DNA of 64,000 nucleotides from Liolophura sinensis (taxonomy: Eukaryota > Mollusca > Polyplacophora > Chitonida > Chitonidae): assembly GCF_032854445.1 (NCBI RefSeq), contig NC_088300.1:43517682-43581681 (forward strand). Direction: 5' to 3'. Positions 1-12,450 of this stretch are shown here, one piece after another (positions within the stretch are counted from its first letter, which is position 1; each line of letters begins with the position of its first letter). The notes beneath the pieces are model-generated. The model had not been told where the DNA came from. It ran no database searches and saw nothing but the letters and a program-made list of their open reading frames with translations. The translations under genes and the position numbers were made by a program.

Positions 1-621
1 ACAGAGGTATCCGATGACTGAGAGGAAACAACGGTTGAGTGAAAATCACTGCTCAAAGAGCGGCGTTGTTCTTCAGACGGCCTTTAGCTGTATGTAACTC
101 CTTAGGCTGGACTCGTTCCGGAGGCCAGTTACGGACATTATCCCATGCATCCCAACGCCAGCGTGGTTCAGAACAGTGGCTGCAGTGGTGCGGATAAAGT
201 GGTTTGTGTACTGAGTGCTGCATCACGGGAGATGTCTGCCATCATAGAGCACAAGCTGTTCACTTCCATCGCTTGCTTATAATATCAGCAATCCGCAGCT
301 TTTGGAGGGAGTTACTAGTAAAAGGGCGTTGAAAAAAAGCATCGGGGGTGTCCATGTTTCGCTGATAAAGATATAGCACCTAGATACTTGTTGTTTGATG
401 GCACGTCTATATATCTCATACACGGGATGCCTATTAAGCAGATGATGTAGTTAATGGTAAATATTTCACTTTTAATCATAATTTGCCGTCGTCCTCGGAA
501 AACGTGAGCTGTCGAATTTTGAAGAAGGAGCACAACCCAGTCTCACTATTTCATTAGTGAAATGGAACCGTCCCAGTGTCCATGACGAGGACGACAACTG
601 CGTATAAAATAACAATTTCAG
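1..621. other. No recognised gene; probable upstream intron of the GPCR-like gene
   Basis: An acceptor (AATTTCAG) at 614-621 opens the short exon at 622, so at least the last part is probably intron. No further exon, repeat or promoter could be supported here. Confidence 0.5.
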
Positions 622-2167
622 CAGACTTCGCTCACCATTGACTTTAGTGATGAAGTTTTTGGAGGTATGTTAGAATTCTCATTAACTTACTTCTACTTTT
701 AATTGATTGTTTTCTGTTGTTTTGTTTTTTTTGTTTCCAGGAAAGTTTGATTTCCGAGTAAACATAACCACTAAAGATGCAGAAGATGAGACGTTGGTGG
801 TGACGCCACTTCCGTTTGAAGACACGCAAGTTCATCACGTGCCTTGTTTGAACAAATCACTATCCGTGGATTTACTGACCTGGAAGTACATTGAGGCTCA
901 CATGGGGTTAATAGTTCGGTCAGTGTCGCGAGCCCGAGGGGCAGTGCTGTTTTCTTTACAGGCACCACAAAAACGTTCTTTGGAGGAATTCTGGAGCAGT
1001 TACGTTAATGGTTCCTTAGCACAAAACCTGAGTTCGATTATTGGTGCTAGTTCCGCATTCAGGCCTGGTCTGGTTTGTCACATAACTACCTGGATTCCTG
1101 AAGATGAGTACACATTGTACAGCCATGTTTATCAGCCATTCCAAGGTAAATCATATCTCTTTTAACAAGCCTACCCCGATCGTGTTGCTCATAAATGGCG
1201 CACAAGTCAACAAATTCTGACAATCAAGGATATTCATCAGCCGAACCTTCGGGGGTATACACACCAGTTGTCCTTGATGCGTCCTTTAGTTTGTCAGATA
1301 AATGACATATGGTATAATTTTTTGATATATGTACAAATTTACCGAGTAAAAATGTAAAGCCGCCATCTAATTTACAAGGCTTTGTGAGTGGCTGTGACTT
1401 ATTCTTACTTATGAGTTGATATCGTCTTATTGAAAGTGCATTACTTAATCTGAAGCAGACAGGTTTCTTTTGACGAAGGCAACTGGGAATTTCGAAATAT
1501 CATGAAATATTTGAGTGGCGGGAGTGGAAAAATATCAGCTCATTTGGTTACTGTTATAAAACACTGGGCCTTAATTGTGGCACTGGCGCGATACAGGCTT
1601 ACGAAAACTGTAATGTGATAGTAATGATAAAGTTTTCTCCTGTTTTCAGACCTCCATGTGTGCATGGTTGACTTTACAAACACAAACCCTCACACCCGGA
1701 TGTTTGCAGGTCTTCTCATCGCATGCGCCGTTATCATGCCGCTGGGGATCATGACCTATTGTTACGGCTCTATATATCTCCAGCAGCATATAGATGGCCA
1801 TTACATCGACGACTCTCAGTCGACAGACCACGGAAAAGCGTTAAGAGCTCTCGTCGTCGGAAGTGTTGTGTGTTTCTTTTTACTCTGTCCGTACTATGCT
1901 GTTAACATTGCAAACGGGGACGGAGCAGTCATTCCCTTGTGGCTGAACGGCCTTGTCACCGTGCTATACTACTGTAGTGGACTCCCGGTTGTCATCATTT
2001 ACGTAGTATACGACAGGACGTTTATCAAACAGTTCATCGAAAGGGACATAAACTGTCATGAAGCCTCCAAGTCACTCAAAGAAGAACAGATGAACGATGA
2101 GATAATTCCCTTAAACTCCCAAGGACCTGCGAAAAGAGATTTGTTTTGTGAAGAGAGCAAAGTTTGA
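622..2167 (+). CDS. GPCR-like membrane protein, 3' part of gene (5' end outside window or unrecognised)
   Basis: Three exons fit by phase: 622-664, 741-1145 (phase 1 at both ends) and 1650-2167 with a TGA stop, giving about 321 residues of an incomplete protein. The last exon holds three hydrophobic segments. The first has MPLGIMTYCY, with Pro and Tyr spaced as P5.50 and Y5.58 of class A GPCRs. The second has FFLLCPYY, resembling the TM6 CWxP region but without the Trp. The third has GLPVVIIYVVY followed by an amphipathic DRTFIKQF, resembling TM7 and helix 8 with a degenerate NPxxY. HVCMVDF just before the first segment could be the loop-2 cysteine. The tail is hydrophilic. The 135-residue middle exon shows no membrane segment where TM4 would be expected; its SLEEFWSSYVNG...EDEYTLY pattern reminds me, from memory only, of TRADD-N-like domains of invertebrate proteins. 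TM1-4 are not visible upstream. The class A assignment is moderate; ligand and function are unknown. Confidence 0.6.
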
Positions 2168-3655
2168 GAGATTTACAAACATTCGTCTTTGAAGTTTCAA
2201 AGTGAGGGAACGTATTAACATGCGTTGAAACTTTGAGTACGCGAATAGACAAAATGTCGCTAGTTATACTGTTCAAAAGGATTAAGAGTATCCTTGTCTG
2301 AAGTGAAGACGTGAGAACAATATCCTGTGATATCCATGGCTACAAGACTAACTGAATACTTCCGCCGTGGGGCGCACTACAGCCAAGGCACTACACTCAT
2401 CATGTTGGTATACCTTATGTATTTGACTACTGAGGGTCTTTTGTATAAAAAAAATTCACTGGTGTTCTCCCAGTCAGTCATACAGTGATCCCATCACTCG
2501 TCACAGTGCCTGCACTGAACGGCCTTGGAAGCCACAAGGCACCTAGCTCTTTAGGGATTTGAAACCTGAGGATTGAACATTATGGACACATATATTACCA
2601 TGTTTCATATGTTTCTTTTATTTCATAAAATCATCGGTGTCAGTTATTCTTATCGTTTGAGAAAATTACAGCACTGCGGAAATGTCGATATAAGATACTG
2701 ATTATAAGATTATAAATATAAACAGAACGACTCTGATTCAAACAAGTCACATTGGTTTCCAGATCAATTTTGTCTCAAGTAGAAGCCAGCAGAGGGGCTA
2801 GACATACTTGCTGACACCGACGCCGAGGCAAATGGTGATTGATGGCTTGTAATACAGTGTACGTGAAAAGGGGTTAAAAATCTTAATTATTTCATTGAAG
2901 TGTATAGTCCGTATCTAATTGTGATTGAAGGGTGAACTACATGAGCTAGAACAGCTTAAAAGCACAATTATTCTACCAAACAGCTCGGAGGTTTGTACCT
3001 AATGTAAAGAAGGGGGTGTCTGAGGCGTCTGGTGACACGCGATATCAAAAATATAAAACGCAAATTTACCAAGTGAACATTTTTAAAGAGATGGTAACAT
3101 TGTTTTCAGAAACAGTTTTCAGTGGTCAGCTGACCTTGATTAAAGTTTTCTTTACTGTGAATCCCTTAAATATATTTGACATATCTTTTCACATACAAAT
3201 TGAAATATACATTTCATCCACTATATTACTGACATAATTTTAGTTTGTTTTGGTTTGTTTTTTTTGATTGTTTTTTTTTTCCTTTTGTATTTTCTTTTCG
3301 AGAAGCCGATAAGAACGACTAATTTCACAGTAAACAAAGTACATTTTCAGACTATTTTATATTTTATTTTATTTCATACTAAGTAAATAAATTGTAAGGG
3401 TCGGAGAAGACCACCCCACTTCCTCCAGTACCTCCTAAAAATCTCTTGATTTAATCCCACGACCGAACCAAAGACTCATGTTTTCTGCCTTTCCTCCTGC
3501 ATTCCATAATGGCTTACTGTAAACTCATACAACTTTCCTGCTACTTTTCTTGGGTAGTTGATGGTTGGTATATTAACGTTTGTATGGACAAATGGACATA
3601 ATTGTGCACACTACGGTTCAACAACCTCATCTTCAATCCATAACTTGTCGACGTC
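2168..3655. other. 3' UTR and intergenic DNA
   Basis: AT-rich sequence after the stop of the GPCR-like gene. The first plain AATAAA I see is at 3386-3391, rather far from the stop, so the real 3' end is uncertain. A T-rich stretch lies at 3240-3300. No coding region recognised. Confidence 0.5.
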
Positions 3656-3660
3656 AAAGG

Positions 3661-3925
3661 TCTTCCGGGGCCTCCGTGGCTCTGTTGGTTAGCGTGTTGG
3701 CGCAGCGTAATGACCCAGGAGCCTCTCACCAATGCAGTCGACGTGAGTTCCAAGTCCAGCTGATGCTGGCGTCCTCTCCGGCTGTACGTGGGAAGGTCTT
3801 CAGCAACCTGCGGGTGGTCGTGGGTTCCCCCCGGGCATTGCCTGGTTTCCTCCCACCATAATGCTGGCCGCCGTCGCGTAATTGAATATTCTTGAGTACG
3901 GCGTAAAACAGCTATCAAAGGATGA
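3661..3925 (+). repeat. tRNA-derived SINE, family 1, near full length
   Basis: The head contains an A-box-like TGGCTCTGTTGGTTAGCGTG and, about 70 bp later, a B-box-like GAGTTCCAAGTCC. The shared family body follows (GTGGGAAGGTCTTCAGCAACC, GGGTTCCCCCCGGGC) and ends in TATTCTTGAGTACGGCGTAAAA. The same body recurs at least nine times in the window on both strands, which defines the family. TCAAAGG on both sides may be a short target duplication but is too short to rely on. Confidence 0.85.
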
Positions 3926-3929
3926 GGAT

Positions 3930-6148
3930 GCCCTTAGAACTCTTAGGCTACAATGTAGTAAAGGTAGGTCCTTCGAAAATGTAGCGCTCATAGTTGTGCA
4001 GGATTGTATTTTATTAGGTGATACACTATTTCTGATGTGCGAGACAGCAGAGCTTTGGCACTACTTCAAGAAAAGTAAATGAAAGTACTGCATGACTTGG
4101 CCGCAGCTGTTATGGAATCGGAGTGAATGCAGAGACACCTGGAGCCAGGCCATGTCAAGGCCGATCGCCAGTGGAAATAGCGCAGCATTTAGGGGAGTAG
4201 ACCCGTGTAGAGTGATCAGTGCTATTTTCTTCTTCAAATGTTTGTGGAAGAAATACGGAAGAATGTTTAACTATCCTGGACCGGGATGTAATGGCTGATG
4301 AGTAAAGAGTATACGTCATGTATCGTACGATTCAATCACATGATAAGACTTCACTGGCACTATACCTGCACGTACCAGAACTTCATCTAGGCTGACGGTC
4401 CTTTCTTCAGTTGAACATATTTTGTAGCATTCAAGGGAAAGAAACGTTAAAAATAATCATCTGTAGAAAGACCATTAAATATTGTTTTAGAAACTAATTT
4501 AACATAGCTTTTCAGATTTGTTTACTTATTGTATAGTCAGATGTTTTATGGGCAATATTGAAAATTTACATCGCTAATGACGTCACACAACTCTTTCCAC
4601 ACCTTTATATGCAGATCTGAATAAACTTCTTGTTATCTTTACTGATGCAATGAATGCATGTGAAAGAAAAAGCTAACCTGACGTTAAATTTACGGTTAAC
4701 TTTACGGAGAATCTAAACATTAGATCGCATTTAATTCAAAAAAAGAAAAATATAAAAATGATTGACAGTATTTTAGTTACTGTTTCAACGGTCTTGCTAC
4801 TGGTGTTTACTTTATTTTTATTGTTTCTTTCCATTTAATTGCGCGAGAGTTAAACTCATTAATGAAGATGTTGTTGACTATACATGACATGCCTTGCGCC
4901 AAGGTTCCATAGAGATCATTACAGCAAACATTACATGAGCAAAAGGTCATATTATGCAAATTAGTGTGTGTTTTAAAAATCATAATAAACATCAAGATTG
5001 GATATCCTGTAAGAGTTTGTTGTATTTGATCACATCATAGTAAAATGCCAAGTGAGTGAGGCTAAACTTACACCAGATGGAGAGCAGGCTGAAATCATTC
5101 CATATTCAGCCGTCTAACTTGACTTGTGTTAACTTGTGTAAAGCACACGATATACAAGGCTGAAATATTATGCTAAAAAAATTTACTTTTGTTCAAAACT
5201 ATTTAACCCAGTAGTGTTTCACTTGAAGGATTCCGTGTTTTCTGAGCTGACCTTCTCATCTAAGTTGCGGATTAACTTTGCTAAGGTTCGAATTTGTCAA
5301 AGGCCTGGTGTAAACAGTGCGAAAATATTACTGTGGCATAAATGTAGCGAAACAGCGAAGCTATTGTACTGTGAAAAACAAAAGGATTTCGTTTTTTCCG
5401 GAAATTGAAAAATGAATACTGTCATACCTGATGGCTTTATATGCCGTACCTCAAAAAGTCCGGCGACTGAGATAGATTGTACCACCTACCTACTACCGTA
5501 TGCTTTGTTATTACATGTACGTAAGTATATCACTATCAGATTATATCCTAAGCTTGAAAGCTATCCTTTGTTACCTGACACTCATAATGGATATCACATG
5601 GCTTCAATCAGGAAATGTGGGCATACTCGTTCAATCACTTGAAGCGTGGCTCCATGGTATGGTATCGACCTGACTCAGAGCAATGTCTAGTCGTTTAATG
5701 AGTTGCTTGAATCTGTAACATCAATGTGATATAAGGAGAAACCACAACCGCGCACAGATATCCTGATGGGTACAAAGTGGACCTACTCTTGTTCTCATAT
5801 GCATAGGATAGTAACTATGCAGAATTTATTGAACAGTAACCGTACTTAAAAACCACGTTGTATGTTGATGATATGTTAGATTTGAATAACACATTGAGAA
5901 GAGGTTGTGAAAAAATATATCCACCTTCGTCGGATTTAAACATGTCTGCATGCTGTCCAGATGGTTCTGCTTGACTTAGACCCTTTATTTGTAGAGAAGA
6001 CAGCAAAAGGGAAAAGGAGTTTTTCTTTTTCTACCAATGCCAGAAGTATTACAAAGTAAATAATATACAATAAACAGTATAATAAGTTAATACTATTGAT
6101 GGCTAAAGGAAAACTTTACGGTGAACTTTTCTCCTTTTTTAGACTTTT
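3930..6148. other. Intergenic, no gene recognised
   Basis: AT-rich DNA with only short open frames lacking recognisable domains or convincing splice context. No tandem repeat or structural RNA was found by eye. Confidence 0.5.
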
Positions 6149-6245
6149 TTGATTGGTGTTTTACGCCGTACTCAATAATATTTCACTCATGCGACGGCGC
6201 CCAGCAATATGATGTGAGGAATCAAGGCAGAGCCCAGAGGAATCG
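6149..6245 (-). repeat. SINE family 1 fragment (3' part), diverged
   Basis: Reverse-orientation 3' end of family 1: TTGGTGTTTTACGCCGTACT and then a diverged body with GACGGCGCCCAGCAATATG. The tRNA-like head is missing. Confidence 0.75.
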
Positions 6246-6306
6246 TTTGTTAGAAGTTCTTAGCCGTATAATCCCTTGATGTATACTCCAGAATGTATTT
6301 ATTATT

Positions 6307-6405
6307 TATTTGATTGGTGTTTTACGCCGTACTCAAGAATATTTCACTTATACGACGGCGGCCAGCATTAGGGTGGAAGGAAACCGGGCAAAGCCCGGGG
6401 AACTC
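6307..6405 (-). repeat. SINE family 1 fragment (3' part)
   Basis: Second reverse-orientation 3' end, better preserved than the one 150 bp to its left: GTGTTTTACGCCGTACTCAA, then GACGGCGGCCAGCATTAGG and an ACCGGGCAAAGCCCGGGG block. The head is absent. Confidence 0.8.
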
Positions 6406-6409
6406 CAGA

Positions 6410-8130
6410 ATGAATGGATTAGGGTTTAACGCCACACTGGCAGAGTCTTAGCCAGTGTGGCGTGGTGAGTTAGAACCTAAAACAGCCTTCGGCGTGATGA
6501 GAATGATTCCTCTCAGATCTGGCCATGCTTTTATTTCACGTTTTGATTTCTCCATTTTCTTTTCATTCCTCTGGTTAAAGATGAAAGCCAAATTCGAATT
6601 GTAAATACACATCCTATCAGGTTTTGCTCACTATTATCAAAATACAACACTAGTTTACATGGAGCATTGCAATTTAAAAATTTTACATAATTATGTAAAA
6701 ACATTTGTGTAACACATAAGGCTTCTCAAGAACATTTCAACATAATGCTTTGAAATTTGACGTACCTGTAGCTGAATCCTTCAATTAAAAAATGATTACC
6801 TAACCTTCCTTAAAGTTTTCGGTTTTTCAGTACAAGTAGTAAACTGTACGGCACACCTGGATAATAAGTTTTTACAATTTTTTGGAAAATTGGTGAAAAA
6901 ATAGCATGATCCAATTAGTTGTGAAATCAGAAGGCGTTGAGAATGTGTACATAAAATTATTCCATCAATAAAGGCAAAATAGAAGTCGCCTCGCACTTCA
7001 CACCCGTATAGAGGAATGAGGTCCCATTCACTTCACCCCGGAGACACCTGACTAAAACTAACACCGCTCATTATACAGGTCTTGTATTATAACTGTATAA
7101 TAAATATATTGTACTATAGCGGATTAGACCAATCTGCAAATAGCGCACATGCAGCTATATCGCGTTGAAATATTCTTGAGTACGGCGTAAAACCGGTGTA
7201 CTGGTGTATATTTGTAGTCGGCATGAACATTGAGCAACTCCTTTAAGCTCCACAATATCAGAAACTGTTCTTGTTTCATTGTCAGAGTTGTCTTGTACCA
7301 AGTCGTCGTTGGCTAAGTTGATTGTATCTTCTATGGCAACACATGTTAAAAACATGGTAGTTACAGTCAAACTTAGCTTACGATCGCTTTGTGCAAGAGG
7401 TCCCAGCCATTTAGCGGTTCTGTTTTCATGCGGTGTTTTGCGGTTTATATGTTCTGCGGAAAATGTCTGGCTGCCTCACTGTGCTCAGCCTCACAGGAGT
7501 GGCAGAACAATGAGCACGGTGTGAAAACCTGCAAAAGCAGTATAAATAATAAATAACACGCCGGGTACCAGACAGAAGACGCACGAATTTTCCACGACTT
7601 AACGGCTAGAAATTGGGGGTTCTCTCAGGTGAGAATGTCGTTCCGAGAGAATACGTATCCAGCCCTCTCGAAACATAGTGTTCACTCCAATGCCCACTCC
7701 AGTGTTCAAACCCGTTGTCACGTGTTAAATGTTAGCTGTGTTTTATTGCTATCTCACAAATAAGAATCGTCTTCAGTCTTCACTAATTCGCAAAAGAATA
7801 TGGCGCATCAAAATGTTCAACATCCTGACATGCGCATGCCTGTTGCTCAGTTTCTGCATATGGGGATACCCGTCAAGGCTTCAAGACACAAAAATGGCTA
7901 TCTTAACTGAGTAACTGAGAACGAATCCTACAAAAATCAGCCAAGTGCATATAGTTTTGGAACAAACTCATTTGGTGTTTGCGGAGAGTCACAAATGATG
8001 TATGTACATGTGATGTGTGGTCAAGAGATGAATCTCGTACTTTGTTTTCATCTGTTAGAGCATGCAATACAAGGGCCGTGGGACATCGCCACCCTGGGTG
8101 TCTGAAGGCCTAGATCAGACACAACAACGA
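6410..8130. other. Intergenic, no gene recognised
   Basis: No supported coding region. A 30-bp scrap of the SINE family 1 tail (TATTCTTGAGTACGGCGTAA) sits at 7165-7193 on the + strand. Confidence 0.5.
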
Positions 8131-8132
8131 AT

Positions 8133-8287
8133 CGTAGATATTTCGGACAAGGGGTGGAGACAGATTTAGATATTTGGGACAAAAGATGGCGACAGACTTA
8201 GACATTTCGGACAAGGGGTGGGGACATACTGAGATATTTCGGACAAAGGGTGGGACAGACTTAGATATTTCGGACAAGGAGTGGGTT
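8133..8287 (+). repeat. Short minisatellite, about 34-38 bp unit, about 4-5 copies
   Basis: Units share AGATATTTCGGACAAGGGGT followed by GG(A/G)GACAGA(C/T)TTAG and differ by small length changes and substitutions. No coding sense is apparent. Confidence 0.8.
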
Positions 8288-8564
8288 TAAACCGCCACAG
8301 CTTTGTCTTGCTGGCGAGTTTGGTAACATTATGAATCAATTTTAATGTGGAATTATTACGAGGGGACACGCCATATTATAGAAACGAGAAACACGATGGA
8401 ACCGGTGCATTGTCGGTTTATAGACGCCCCCCACCCCCCATTCCCTACACGCCTAACCCTGATTAGTTAGAAATCCAAACAAAAAAATAAACAAATTTTT
8501 TTTCTAGATATTGTCCCTCAGCACTCTGATCACTCTTATACACCTATCACATTCTAAGTGAGTC

Positions 8565-8690
8565 TAGAGTCTGCAACCCGCACATAGTTGTGGGTTTCCC
8601 CTGGGGCTCTACCTGGTTTCCTTTTACCATAATTCTAGCCACCAGCGTATAAGTGAAACACCAACCTTTCAAATAAATATAAAAATCTGT
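8565..8690 (+). repeat. SINE family 1 fragment, diverged
   Basis: A diverged body (GTGGGTTTCCCCTGGGGCTC, TGGTTTCCTTTTACCATAAT) is followed by CGTATAAGTGAAA, a short tail gap and AAATAAATATAAA. The head is absent. Confidence 0.7.
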
Positions 8691-8694
8691 ATAC

Positions 8695-9735
8695 ATTAAG
8701 ATTTTTTTAATGTATGTGCTTATCCCATTTCTATGATATATGACTATAAGTTGACATTACTTTTAAGAATAAAGTAATTCTTATCAGAAGCAAGTTGCTA
8801 AAGAGATTTTCGAATTTTGCTAACAGCATGCCACAACTTAACTCGAGCATGACACCGACTCATGAGGTTCTTGTCCCACGGCACTTCTCGTGAGTCTTGG
8901 CGGAGCTACTGCTGATGTGGAGAAAACACGCTTGTTAGAGATTGGTAACAGATTTACGTGAAGCAAGAAAGCGACAGTATTTGCCAAACATTTAAGTACA
9001 TAGAATGAGTAATGGTTAAAGTCCCTAAAGCCACATCAATATAACATTATACCGGAGTTGTCCAACTGATTAGTCCGGCGTGGGCAGAAATGTACCAAGC
9101 TATAGCCTGGAAACACATAGATCACCAGACCTTGCGACTAAGTACTATCAACTAGTCCGGGAAGTGACATTTGAAAGTATCTTGAAATACATTAATCAGA
9201 ATGTATTTTTGTCCCTCTATTACACAGCAAACGTTTGAGAAATGGCTGATGCATGGTGGGAAAAATGTTTCAAACGCTGTTGTGTTGAACTTTAAAATAT
9301 TTACAACAACGCAAAGTTTTGTCAAAGGAACACAATGTCTTTGATAGAAACTGTTTCAGAGCTGCTTGGAAATATAAAAAAACGTAGTCAATAGGTTTTC
9401 AACTGCACAGCAACACTGATTAGCGAAATAGTAGTTTCGGTTTTAACCTGTGGCCAGTTCTTGTAGGATTTCCCATGATTAAGATTCATTCAAGAGGTTG
9501 ACATATTTTCCCACCAGGTGGCTCGAACTTCTACGGATGACGTAACATGTGTGATGTGCCGTGGAAACTAGCTATGGGGAAGTTGCATATTTCTAGGTTA
9601 TGGACTTCTGGTATAACTTGCCCAAGGCCGGTGGTTTTACGCGGGAACACCCGTTTCTGCCACTCATAAAATTATCGTCATCGTATAAGTGAGAAGTGAG
9701 TAGATACTTTTATCACTCAAGTTTAGCCACATATG
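8695..9735. other. Intergenic, no gene recognised
   Basis: AT-rich. A diverged piece at 9605-9700 (GCCCAAGGCCGGTGGTTTTA, then CATCGTATAAGTG) resembles the 3' body of SINE family 3. Nothing else is supported. Confidence 0.45.
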
Positions 9736-9812
9736 ATTATTTAGCGTACTTCAAAATGCAGTATTATTTAGTATACTTCAAAATGCAGCATTATTTAGCA
9801 CACTGCATTTTG
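9736..9812 (+). repeat. Short tandem repeat, about 28-bp unit, about 3 copies
   Basis: Three successive units of the form TTATTTAG(C/T)(A/G)TACTTCAAAATGCAG, the last diverging into a reversed-looking CACTGCATTTTG. Confidence 0.75.
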
Positions 9813-10039
9813 TTTTGACAACTGCCAGTTCACGGTATCTCTGTCCTGGATCATTCGTATGCAAAACTGATATATTTCATAGATTATTCAAAGAGACTCA
9901 TGCAGACAATACTTTTACAATCTAAAAAAAAATACAGAATAGAAGCACGATGACAAAGAAATGACTTGTGTCAATATATTGTTGAAAAGCTGATTATGTT
10001 TCAAAACGTACATGCAGAATACGAGAATAGTTTATTCAT

Positions 10040-10312
10040 TCGATGGTGCCGCGCACAGCATGTCTATACCCTAATGCAGCATTCACAGCCAGGTGTTGCG
10101 AGTAATATATTCACACTTCGGTACTGCGCACGGTATATTTACATTCTAGTACTGGGGGCAGCATATTCACATTCTATTCACATATGCAGTATTTACCGCC
10201 CGGTGTTACGAGGAGCATATTCACACTTCGGTGCTGAGCGCAGTATATTCACAATCTGACACAGCACCCAATACACTCAACTCTCTAGTGCTGCACAAAG
10301 TATTCACACTCC
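10040..10312 (+). repeat. Degenerate minisatellite, about 30-36 bp unit
   Basis: Repeated phrases such as AGTATATTCACACTTCGGT, GCTGCGCACAG and GGTGTTGCGAG recur about eight times with heavy divergence. It also supports a 97-codon open frame, which I attribute to the repeat. Confidence 0.65.
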
Positions 10313-10319
10313 ACTAAAC

Positions 10320-10515
10320 TCGAAGTCGGGAGGCCTGAGATGAAACACGGGTCACACCAAAGACTTGCTTGTCGTTCAGCACTTTGGGGTTAGAGCAAGG
10401 AAAACGGGCCTTGGCTCGATGTTAGTATAATGTGACTTGGTGGGGTGTCATGTCTGGTGTCTTCGACATGATGGTGGTGTTCGAGGTCTACGTGGTCGAG
10501 GGGGTTAGAAGGCCA
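10320..10515 (+). repeat. SINE family 2 fragment
   Basis: Carries the family 2 phrases GGTCACACCAAAGACTT, TATAATGTGACTTGGTGGGG and GTCATGTCTGGTGTCTTCG. The same order recurs at 12.2, 12.8, 37.8, 38.2, 39.8, 42.3 (reverse), 42.6 and 59.8 kb. Confidence 0.75.
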
Positions 10516-10636
10516 ACGCAGTGCCTACAGTTTTCGGTTCTAACGCTATTTCTGCTTCAGGAGAATCTATGAATGCGACGCGTACGATTACAGAGACATC
10601 ATGAGACGCAGGACTGTGTAATGATTCTTATCGAAG

Positions 10637-10832
10637 ATCAGAGAAAATTTAATAGGACATGGAACACCAAAAAGGCCATTGGAGTTAACAATTTTCATTC
10701 TTGAGCACGGCACACTAAGTGGTCAGTCATTAACATCAGAGAAAATTTAATAGGACATGGAACACCAAAAAGGACATTGGAGTTAACAATTTTCATTCTT
10801 GAGCACGGCACACTAAGTGGTCAGTCATTAAC
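10637..10832 (+). repeat. 98-bp direct tandem duplication
   Basis: Two adjacent copies, each beginning ATCAGAGAAAATTTAATAGG, offset by 98 bp. I see a single difference between them (GGCCATT versus GGACATT), so the duplication is young. Confidence 0.92.
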
Positions 10833-10899
10833 ATTTTAGCTATTTGTTTTTTCATTTTATTTATTTATTGCTTTGCACCATACTCGAGAACATTCTGTT

Positions 10900-11060
10900 C
10901 TTCACACAAGATTGTGTGTGTGCCTGTGTGAGTTCGTCAGTAAGTTACAAGAGGTCGGTGGTTTACTGCGGTCACTCATGTTTCCTCCAGCTATGAAACT
11001 GACCGCTATCGTAATCAGATTGTTGATGAACACTATACCTGATAAATGAGTGAGTTATAT
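10900..11060 (+). repeat. SINE family 3 fragment
   Basis: Contains GTCAGTAAGTTACAAGAGGT, GGTGGTTTACTGCGGTCA and a GAAACTGACCGCTATCG-type end, matching the 3' body of the full copy at 18742-19085. Confidence 0.6.
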
Positions 11061-12200
11061 GGTTTCTAATGAGCTACAAGGTACTTGGAAACTTATTCCT
11101 CTTAACAAATAAAGCTGTATTTGTCATGATTGCAAGGAAAATGTTTGATGTTTGGAGTCCACTCTCTATTCCATGATGAAAACTATTGAACCATTCAGGT
11201 AAATGTAGATTTAAATGCATTTCCAATTATTTTGCTCAAGTTCTATACGAATCTCCTTCATTCATTCTAATATTTCAGTGCAGAAAATGCAATCATTATT
11301 ATCAATATCTATGCATGCCAGAAAAAACATAGTCTCTTCAGGTGCCTGTTCTATATAGCCGTCGAAACGCTGCCAAACGCGCATTTACCGTGGCGACGCA
11401 TCTCTTTACTGGATGTTGTCATGAAAATTGCGCCAGGCGGTGTTTAAGACAGCTGCGTAGAACAGACCCCAGAGTACGCCCAGGTTTTAATCTCATACAT
11501 GAGCCTAGGGTGAGACAGACGTCATATCATCGAGAACGTTTTAAACGCTTATGCTGAAGAGTGATCTCAGATAATTCGTACTTTCAGTAAGTCTGCTATT
11601 AAGCGAAACAGATAGAAAGTATATTTCCAAAACTTAATAAAATCTATACCATTGAAAATCCAAACAGACGCCAGATTCGAATCCACGACATGCATCGGGT
11701 GTGTTCAACCCTTCTGAAATAAGCAAGGCATTGCTAGGGGAGATAACCACAAGCCTTTGCATGATTGAGGTTGAGTACATTGGGCTTTCTCCCTTAATGA
11801 GAACTCTTTCGTGCACGCTGTACGTCTGACTTGGTTGGAAAAGTATAGTACCGTAGGCGGTGTCAACTTGGGATCTCTTCATTTTTTCGTTTGTCATTTT
11901 GTGGAAGCAATGGCCCCTAGTGCAGAAATGCTGGTGAGTGATATGCATGTCAGGTGTCTTGTTTTATAATTTTAACATACATTTGTTTGTAGCTTATTGT
12001 CAGAGGAGAGCTTATGCCGGTACCGTACACTCACCGTACAGAGTTTTTCAACTTCCCACGCCCGGCATGTGTGCAGATGTGATTGTGAAAAGGGTTTGGT
12101 GAATGATTAGTCTGTAACCAGATAAGTGTTTTACAGCTGTAATCCGAATTAAAGCCTGAGACTGAAGAAAGGTCTTAAGTAGGTATACCTTCAGCAGCAC
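11060..12200. other. Intergenic; one dispersed-repeat fragment, possible tRNA-like remnant
   Basis: 11365-11440 (GCGCATTTACCGTGGCGACG ... TTGCGCCAGGCG) matches a stretch at 48550-48605 and is probably a dispersed repeat. A TTCGAATCCACGAC at 11676-11689 looks like a B box in the body of a worn SINE. No gene recognised. Confidence 0.45.
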
Positions 12201-12204
12201 TGTA

Positions 12205-12450
12205 GGGTTGGCTCACTTGGCGCTCAGTACTGGTTTGCCAGGTGTCCGCATAATGTGACTGGGTGAGATGTCATGTCTGGTGTCTTCGGCATAATACTTC
12301 AGTGGTAGCAGCACTTTGACACATGGTCTCGCCCTGCCACTAGAAGACACAGTGTATATAGTATAATACACACATCGAATGACTTTTCATCCTCATACGA
12401 CTGAAAAATGATGACCAAATTCCTTAATACATACATACCTACATATGACG
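12205..12450 (+). repeat. SINE family 2 fragment
   Basis: CATAATGTGACTGGGTGAGA, then GTCATGTCTGGTGTCTTCGG and a TCGCCCTGCCACTAGAAGAC block, and a tail with CATACGACTGAAAAATGATG and CATACATACC. The tRNA-like head is missing. Confidence 0.8.

Noticed and set aside
650-664. ATGAAGTTTTTGGAG before a GTATGT donor as a start exon for the GPCR-like gene
   Set aside because: It would end in phase 0, while the next exon needs phase 1; the alternative frame through 622-664 fits.
3541-3918. 125-codon frame on the minus strand
   Set aside because: Lies within SINE family 1; similar frames appear in its other copies.
11634-11948. 104-codon frame on the minus strand
   Set aside because: No recognisable motif; a B-box-like TTCGAATCC suggests that it covers a worn SINE.
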